This document shows, piece after piece, positions 58,832 to 64,000 of a stretch of DNA of 64,000 nt. The notes beneath the pieces are model-generated. The model was given only the letters and a program-made list of their open reading frames with translations. It ran no database searches and was not told the origin of the DNA. The translations under genes and the position numbers were made by a program. Positions within the stretch are counted from its first letter, which is position 1. Each line of letters begins with the position of its first letter. The stretch comes from Aeromonas rivuli (GTDB taxonomy: Bacteria; Pseudomonadota; Gammaproteobacteria; Enterobacterales; Aeromonadaceae). Location: positions 86,460 to 150,459 of the forward strand of contig NZ_CDBJ01000055.1 in NCBI RefSeq assembly GCF_000820045.1, read 5' to 3'.

Positions 58832-59011
58832 ATGGCTAACACTGTAAAAGTAACTCAAACGCGCAGCTCTATCGGCCGTCTGCCTAAGCATAAGGCGACT
58901 CTGCGTGGTCTGGGTCTGCGTCGCATTGGTCACACCGTTGAGCTGGAGGATACTCCTTGCGTCCGTGGTATGATCAACCAGGTTTACTACATGGTTAAGG
59001 TGGAGGGCTAA
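58832..59011 (+). CDS. rpmD: 50S ribosomal protein L30
   Basis: 59 aa: [20 protein letters not shown] then [18 protein letters not shown] and the tail VYYMVKVEG. It begins six bases after rpsE stops, and rplO starts two bases after its own stop. It has the same short form as in enterics. Confidence 0.98.
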   Translation: MANTVKVTQTRSSIGRLPKHKATLRGLGLRRIGHTVELEDTPCVRGMINQVYYMVKVEG

Positions 59012-59013
59012 GC

Positions 59014-59451
59014 ATGCGTCTGAACACTCTGTCTCCGGCCCCAGGCTCTAAGTCTGTCAAGCACCGTCCAGGCCGTGGTATTGGTTCTGGTCTGGGCAAG
59101 ACTGGTGGTCGTGGTGTTAAAGGTCAGACCTCTCGTTCCGGTGGCGGTAAAGTCCGCGCTGGTTTCGAAGGCGGCCAGATGCCTTTGAAAATCCGTCTGC
59201 CGAAGTTCGGTTTCTTCTCTCGCAAATCTTTGGTTTCTGCCGAAGTGCGTCTGAACGAAATCGCCATGGTAGAAGGTGATGTGGTCGATGTGAGCACTTT
59301 GAAGCAAGCCGGCGTTCTGACTAAGAACATCGTTTTCGCTAAAATTGTTCTGTCTGGCAACATTGACCGTGCTGTGACCGTTCGTGGTGTGTCCGTCACC
59401 AAAGGTGCACGTGCAGCCATCGAGGCCGCTGGCGGTAAAATCGAGGAATAA
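59014..59451 (+). CDS. rplO: 50S ribosomal protein L15
   Basis: 145 aa (E. coli 144). The basic glycine-rich N-terminus [20 protein letters not shown] leads into [20 protein letters not shown], then [18 protein letters not shown] late-assembly 50S protein. Eight bases before secY. Confidence 0.99.
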   Translation: MRLNTLSPAPGSKSVKHRPGRGIGSGLGKTGGRGVKGQTSRSGGGKVRAGFEGGQMPLKIRLPKFGFFSRKSLVSAEVRLNEIAMVEGDVVDVSTLKQAGVLTKNIVFAKIVLSGNIDRAVTVRGVSVTKGARAAIEAAGGKIEE

Positions 59452-59459
59452 TCAGTACA

Positions 59460-60788
59460 ATGGCTAAGAAACCAGGATTGGATGTTAAAGCGCAGGGTGG
59501 TCTGAGCGAACTGAAGAGCCGTCTGCTCTTCGTTCTCGGGGCGATTATCGTTTTCCGTGCAGGCTCTTATGTGCCGATTCCTGGTATTGACGCCGCCGTA
59601 CTGGCCGAGTTGTTCCAGCAACAGAAGGGCACCATCATTGAGATGTTCAACATGTTCAGTGGTGGTGCACTCTCGCGTGCTTCTATTCTTGCGTTGGGGA
59701 TCATGCCGTACATTTCGGCGTCGATCATCATCCAGTTACTGACCGTGGTTCATCCCGCTCTTGCTGAACTCAAGAAAGAAGGTGAATCCGGCCGTCGCAA
59801 GATCAATCAGTATACCCGCTGGGGTACATTGATTTTGGGAACCTTCCAGGCCATTGGTATCGCAACCGGTCTGCCGAATATGATGCAAGGACTCGTGACT
59901 CATCCGGGTTTGGGCTTCTATTTCACGGCGGTTGTGAGTCTGGTTACCGGCACCATGTTTTTAATGTGGTTAGGTGAACAGATTACCGAGCGTGGTATCG
60001 GTAACGGCATCTCGTTGATTATTTTCACCGGGATCGTTGCTGGGCTGCCTCATGCCATTGGTGCTACGGCCGAACAGGCACGTCAAGGGGAATTGCACAT
60101 CCTGCTGTTGTTGTTGCTGGGCTTGATTGTTTTCGCAGTGACTTACTTTGTGGTGTTCGTAGAGCGTGGTCAGCGTCGTATCGTCGTTAACTATGCAAAA
60201 CGTCAACAAGGCCGCCAGGTATTTGCCGCGCAAAGCACACATCTGCCATTGAAAGTGAATATGGCCGGTGTGATTCCTGCGATTTTCGCATCCAGTATCA
60301 TCCTCTTCCCAGGGACCATCACCTCTTGGTTTGGTCAGGGCGAGGGCAAGGTAGCAGACGTTCTGCAACAGGTCTCTATGGTCCTGCAGCCGGGTCAGCC
60401 CTTGTATGAGATGCTGTATGCAGCAGCCATTATCTTCTTCTGTTTCTTCTATACTGCGTTGGTGTTCAATCCACGCGAGACGGCAGATAACCTGAAGAAG
60501 AGTGGAGCCTTTATCCCGGGGATCCGCCCGGGCGAGCAGACAGCACGTTATATCGATAAGGTTATGACTCGCCTGACATTGGCAGGTGCACTCTATATAA
60601 CCTTTATCTGTCTGGTACCCCAGTTCCTGATGACTGCCTGGAACGTACAGTTCTATTTCGGCGGCACTTCGCTGCTGATTATCGTGGTGGTTATCATGGA
60701 CTTCATGGCTCAGGTACAAACCCATATGATGTCTCATCAATATGGCGACGTCCTGAGGAAGGCCAACCTGAAGGGCTACGGCCGCTAA
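59460..60788 (+). CDS. secY: Preprotein translocase subunit SecY
   Basis: 442 aa with ten predicted membrane helices. Landmarks are the plug/TM2 region [22 protein letters not shown], the cytoplasmic loop [17 protein letters not shown] and [22 protein letters not shown]. It is the central channel of the Sec translocon with SecE and SecG. It lies within the spc operon, just before rpmJ. Confidence 0.99.
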   Translation: MAKKPGLDVKAQGGLSELKSRLLFVLGAIIVFRAGSYVPIPGIDAAVLAELFQQQKGTIIEMFNMFSGGALSRASILALGIMPYISASIIIQLLTVVHPALAELKKEGESGRRKINQYTRWGTLILGTFQAIGIATGLPNMMQGLVTHPGLGFYFTAVVSLVTGTMFLMWLGEQITERGIGNGISLIIFTGIVAGLPHAIGATAEQARQGELHILLLLLLGLIVFAVTYFVVFVERGQRRIVVNYAKRQQGRQVFAAQSTHLPLKVNMAGVIPAIFASSIILFPGTITSWFGQGEGKVADVLQQVSMVLQPGQPLYEMLYAAAIIFFCFFYTALVFNPRETADNLKKSGAFIPGIRPGEQTARYIDKVMTRLTLAGALYITFICLVPQFLMTAWNVQFYFGGTSLLIIVVVIMDFMAQVQTHMMSHQYGDVLRKANLKGYGR

Positions 60789-60815
60789 AGGTCGGCGTAG
60801 TTACGGAGTTAAGCA

Positions 60816-60929
60816 ATGAAAGTTCGTGCTTCCGTTAAGGCAATCTGCCGTAACTGCAAAATCATCAAGCGTCACGGTGTGGTGCGTGTGATTTGCAGCG
60901 AGCCAAAGCATAAACAGCGCCAAGGCTAA
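60816..60929 (+). CDS. rpmJ: 50S ribosomal protein L36 (zinc-ribbon form)
   Basis: 37 aa: [20 protein letters not shown] then [17 protein letters not shown]. The C-x2-C...C-x4-H pattern is the zinc-binding, C-plus form. ACGGAGT precedes the ATG. It ends the spc operon. Confidence 0.98.
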   Translation: MKVRASVKAICRNCKIIKRHGVVRVICSEPKHKQRQG

Positions 60930-60946
60930 TTTTTTACGGTTAGGAC

Positions 60947-60975
60947 TTGCAACAAACAGTTGTGCTGGCTAATAT
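60947..60975 (+). promoter_or_regulatory. Candidate alpha operon promoter overlapping a hairpin
   Basis: TTGCAA (60947-60952), a 17-base spacer and TAATAT (60970-60975). The -10 lies inside the hairpin GCTGGCT-AATAT-AGCCAGC (60964-60982), which with the following CAACTTTTG could also end the spc transcript. Confidence 0.45.
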
Positions 60976-61004
60976 AGCCAGCCAACTTTTGTTGTGTATT
61001 GGTT

Positions 61005-61071
61005 GACCGCCACGTATCCGCTCACGGGCTTTGTGGTGGTCGTTATCTACTCTATGTAGGAGTGAACAGTG
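61005..61071 (+). promoter_or_regulatory. Alpha operon leader with S4-type control structure
   Basis: The stem GACCGCCAC/GTGGTGGTC (61005-61041) stands just upstream of the GTG start of rpsM, as in the enteric alpha leader, where S4 binds a pseudoknot over the start. Recognised by position and layout only. Confidence 0.6.
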
Positions 61072-61425
61072 GCCCGTATCGCTGGCATTAACATTCCTGA
61101 CCATAAGCATGCAGTCATTGCGTTGACTGCGATTTATGGCGTCGGTCGTACCCGCTCCAAGGCCATTTGTGCCGCAGCCGGTATCGCTGAGAATGTGAAA
61201 ATTAAAGACTTGGACGAAGCTCAGATCGAGAGTCTGCGCGAGCAAGTAGGTAAATTCACCGTTGAAGGTGACTTGCGTCGTCAGATATCCATGAACATCA
61301 AACGCTTGATGGATCTGGGTTGCTACCGTGGTTTGCGTCACCGTCGTAGCCTGCCTGTTCGTGGTCAACGTACCAAGACCAATGCTCGTACCCGTAAGGG
61401 TCCGCGCAAGGCTATCAAGAAGTAA
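61069..61425 (+). CDS. rpsM: 30S ribosomal protein S13
   Basis: 118 aa with a GTG start (AGGAGTG upstream), as is usual for this S4-regulated gene. Contains [30 protein letters not shown] and the basic tail [16 protein letters not shown] 30S head protein bridging to L5. First gene of the alpha operon. Confidence 0.99.
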   Translation: MARIAGINIPDHKHAVIALTAIYGVGRTRSKAICAAAGIAENVKIKDLDEAQIESLREQVGKFTVEGDLRRQISMNIKRLMDLGCYRGLRHRRSLPVRGQRTKTNARTRKGPRKAIKK

Positions 61426-61439
61426 CGGGAAGGTAGAAA

Positions 61440-61829
61440 ATGGCTAAAACTCCGACTCGTGCTCGCAAGCGCGTTAAAAAGCAAGTGAGCGACGGTATTG
61501 CACACGTTCATGCATCTTTCAACAACACAATCGTGACCATTACTGACCGTCAGGGCAATGCTCTGTCATGGGCTACCTCTGGTGGTTCAGGTTTCCGTGG
61601 TTCCCGTAAGTCCACTCCGTTTGCTGCCCAGGTAGCTGCTGAGCGTGCTGGTGAGATCGCCAAAGAATACGGCGTGAAGAACCTGGAAGTCATGGTCAAA
61701 GGTCCGGGTCCCGGTCGTGAGTCCTCCATCCGCGCGCTGAACGCGGCTGGTTTCCGCATCACTAATATTACTGATGTGACTCCGATCCCGCACAACGGTT
61801 GTCGTCCTCCCAAGAAGCGCCGCGTATAA
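61440..61829 (+). CDS. rpsK: 30S ribosomal protein S11
   Basis: 129 aa: [20 protein letters not shown] and the tail [16 protein letters not shown]. Part of the 30S platform. AAGGT precedes the ATG. Confidence 0.99.
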   Translation: MAKTPTRARKRVKKQVSDGIAHVHASFNNTIVTITDRQGNALSWATSGGSGFRGSRKSTPFAAQVAAERAGEIAKEYGVKNLEVMVKGPGPGRESSIRALNAAGFRITNITDVTPIPHNGCRPPKKRRV

Positions 61830-61868
61830 CGCTGTTGCTTATTGGTCTAGGATTGTTGGAGAAAGAAG

Positions 61869-62489
61869 ATGGCAAGATATATCGGTCCTAAGCTTAAGCT
61901 TAGCCGTCGTGAGGGCACCGACCTCTTCCTGAAGTCAGGTGTTCGTGCGATAGATTCCAAGTGCAAGATTGACACTGCTCCTGGTCAACACGGTGCGCGT
62001 AAAGCGCGTCTGTCTGACTACGGCGTGCAACTGCGCGAGAAACAAAAAGTTCGTCGTATCTACGGCGTGTTGGAAAAACAGTTCCGCAACTACTACCGCG
62101 ATGCTGCCCGTCAAAAAGGCAACACCGGCGAAAACCTGTTGCAGCTGCTGGAAGGTCGTTTGGATAACGTCGTTTATCGCATGGGCTTTGGCGCTACCCG
62201 CGCTGAATCACGTCAGCTGGTGAGCCACAAGGCTATCTTGGTAAACGGTCGCGTTGTTAACATTCCTTCTTTCCAGGTTTCCCCTGAGGACGTGATCTGC
62301 GTTCGTGAGAAGGCTAAGAAGCAAGCGCGTATCAAAGCTTCCCTGGAAGTTGCTGGTCAGCGTGAGAAGCCGACTTGGGTAGAGGTTGATACCGCTAAAA
62401 TGGAAGGTGCCTTCAAGCGCCTGCCAGAGCGTTCTGACCTGTCTGCCGACATTAACGAGCAGCTGATCGTCGAGCTTTACTCCAAGTAA
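61869..62489 (+). CDS. rpsD: 30S ribosomal protein S4
   Basis: 206 aa. It starts [20 protein letters not shown]; the S4 RNA-binding domain carries [20 protein letters not shown] and [18 protein letters not shown]. It nucleates 30S assembly and is the likely repressor of this operon. The single cysteine region suits the zinc-free form. Confidence 0.99.
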   Translation: MARYIGPKLKLSRREGTDLFLKSGVRAIDSKCKIDTAPGQHGARKARLSDYGVQLREKQKVRRIYGVLEKQFRNYYRDAARQKGNTGENLLQLLEGRLDNVVYRMGFGATRAESRQLVSHKAILVNGRVVNIPSFQVSPEDVICVREKAKKQARIKASLEVAGQREKPTWVEVDTAKMEGAFKRLPERSDLSADINEQLIVELYSK

Positions 62490-62514
62490 AGCTAGCTTCT
62501 AAAGAGAGGACACA

Positions 62515-63504
62515 ATGCTGGGTTCTGTAACAGATTTTCTTAAGCCGCGGCTAGTTGACATCGAGCAAGTTAGCCCGACTCACGCAAAAGTGACTCTTGA
62601 GCCACTTGAGCGTGGTTTTGGTCACACGCTGGGTAATGCCCTGCGTCGTATTTTGCTGTCATCTATGCCCGGTTGTGCAGTCACAGAAGTCGAGATCGAC
62701 GGTGTGCTGCATGAGTACAGCAGCAAAGAAGGTGTACAGGAAGACATTCTTGAAATCCTGCTCAACCTGAAAGGTATCGCTGTGAAGCTGGAAGGCAAGG
62801 ACGAGGTAACTCTGTCCCTGACCAAGTCTGGAACAGGCCCCGTTACCGCAGGTGATATCACTCACGGTGATGAAGTCGAGATTGTTAACCCGGAGCACGT
62901 AATCTGCCACCTGACTGGTGCAAACGCTGAGATCAGCATGCGCCTGAAAGTTCAGCGCGGTCGTGGTTATGTGCCTGCTTCTGCTCGTGTTCACAACGAT
63001 GATGAAGAGCGTCCTATCGGTCGCCTGTTGCTGGACTCTGCGTTCAGCCCCATCGTTCGTATTGCCTACAATGTTGAGGCAGCACGTGTGGAACAGCGTA
63101 CCGACTTGGACAAGCTGGTCATCGACATGGAGACCAATGGTACTCTGGATCCTGAAGAAGCTATCCGTCGCTCTGCCACTATTCTGGCTGAGCAACTGGA
63201 AGCCTTCGTGGATCTGCGCGATGTCAGCGTGCCCGAGAAGAAAGAAGAGAAACCCGAGTTCGATCCGATCCTGCTGCGTCCTGTCGATGATTTGGAGCTG
63301 ACAGTTCGTTCTGCGAACTGTCTGAAGGCAGAAGCTATCCACTATATTGGTGATCTGGTACAGCGTACCGAGGTTGAGTTGCTTAAGACTCCCAACCTTG
63401 GTAAGAAGTCCCTGACTGAGATCAAGGATGTGTTGGCCTCCCGTGGTCTGTCTCTTGGCATGCGCCTTGAGAATTGGCCGCCCGCCAGCATCGCTGACGA
63501 GTAA
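62515..63504 (+). CDS. rpoA: RNA polymerase subunit alpha
   Basis: 329 aa, the E. coli length. The N-terminal assembly domain has [20 protein letters not shown]; a flexible linker near 235-250 ([13 protein letters not shown]) leads to the C-terminal domain, which binds UP elements and activators ([37 protein letters not shown]). AGAGAGGA precedes the ATG. Confidence 0.99.
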
Positions 63505-63535
63505 TCCAGATTACGGGTTTCACAGATTTAGTTAG

Positions 63536-63931
<396 letters not shown>

Positions 63932-63936
63932 TAAAG

Positions 63937-63967
63937 AAAAAGCCGGGCTTGTCCCGGCTTTTCTTTT
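63937..63967 (+). terminator. Terminator of the alpha operon
   Basis: AAAAAGCCGGG-CTTGT-CCCGGCTTTT followed by CTTTT, eight bases after rplQ. Confidence 0.93.
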
Positions 63968-64000
63968 AATGGAACCTGATACTGCCTCAACTGCCTCAAC

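Noticed and set aside
63982..63999. A tandem repeat CTGCCTCAA x2 at the right edge, possibly the start of a repeat array.
   Set aside because: Only two copies are in view before the window ends, so it is too little to call.

Overview
The window reads as one continuous piece of chromosome from a gamma-proteobacterium, almost certainly an Aeromonas. The GC content is high. The gene order matches enteric/Vibrio blocks (glnALG-typA-yihY-dtd-yiiD, gpmI-envC, yibN-secB-gpsA, nfuA-gntX-bioH, tex-greB-ompR-envZ, then the S10, spc and alpha ribosomal operons). A chromosomal Qnr-type pentapeptide protein is also typical of this genus. The species is not settled from the sequence alone. I see no rRNA, tRNA, CRISPR array, insertion sequence or prophage.

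Layout. 1-2529: lipocalin, YqhC-type AraC regulator and divergent YqhD aldehyde reductase. 2530-6056: a long AT-rich leader, then pntAB (proton-pumping transhydrogenase). 6420-10542: CyuA-like UPF0597 enzyme, then bamD facing away from rluD-pgeF. 10689-13353: clpB behind a textbook sigma-32 promoter. 13520-15060: two overlapping diheme cytochrome c genes that look like a TsdB/TsdA thiosulfate dehydrogenase pair. 15421-20049 (minus): glnA, a DUF4124 gene, glnL and glnG, with NtrC boxes and a sigma-54 promoter spaced as in enterics. 20398-25598: typA, yihY, dtd, a spermidine-synthase-like gene and the GNAT-hotdog fusion gene. 25664-31354 (minus): AsmA-like protein, recG, pssA. 31502-35147: a decayed Entner-Doudoroff/gluconate cluster (truncated gluconate permease, truncated and frameshifted edd, intact eda, gntR with a near-perfect operator) and the Qnr-like gene. 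35256-43818: envC-gpmI, yibN-secB-gpsA, nfuA, gntX, bioH, and a two-gene hypothetical cluster whose first member resembles a miniature flagellar axial protein. 43934-49936: tex, greB, ompR-envZ and an EamA transporter. 50103-63962: the S10-spc-alpha ribosomal supercluster with secY and rpoA.

Most of the window is conserved housekeeping DNA, and I do not see a new multi-gene system. The most unusual signals are small. Directly downstream of yihY and of glnG lie second, decayed copies of those genes' own 3' ends. These copies differ from the intact genes mainly at synonymous codon positions, so they look like tails of formerly functional diverged alleles; a weaker candidate follows rluD. Other points of interest are the deletion that removed the 5' halves of two divergent gluconate genes while leaving the GntR operator next to qnr, the mini axial protein, and a 53-bp-phased direct repeat between yqhC and yqhD.
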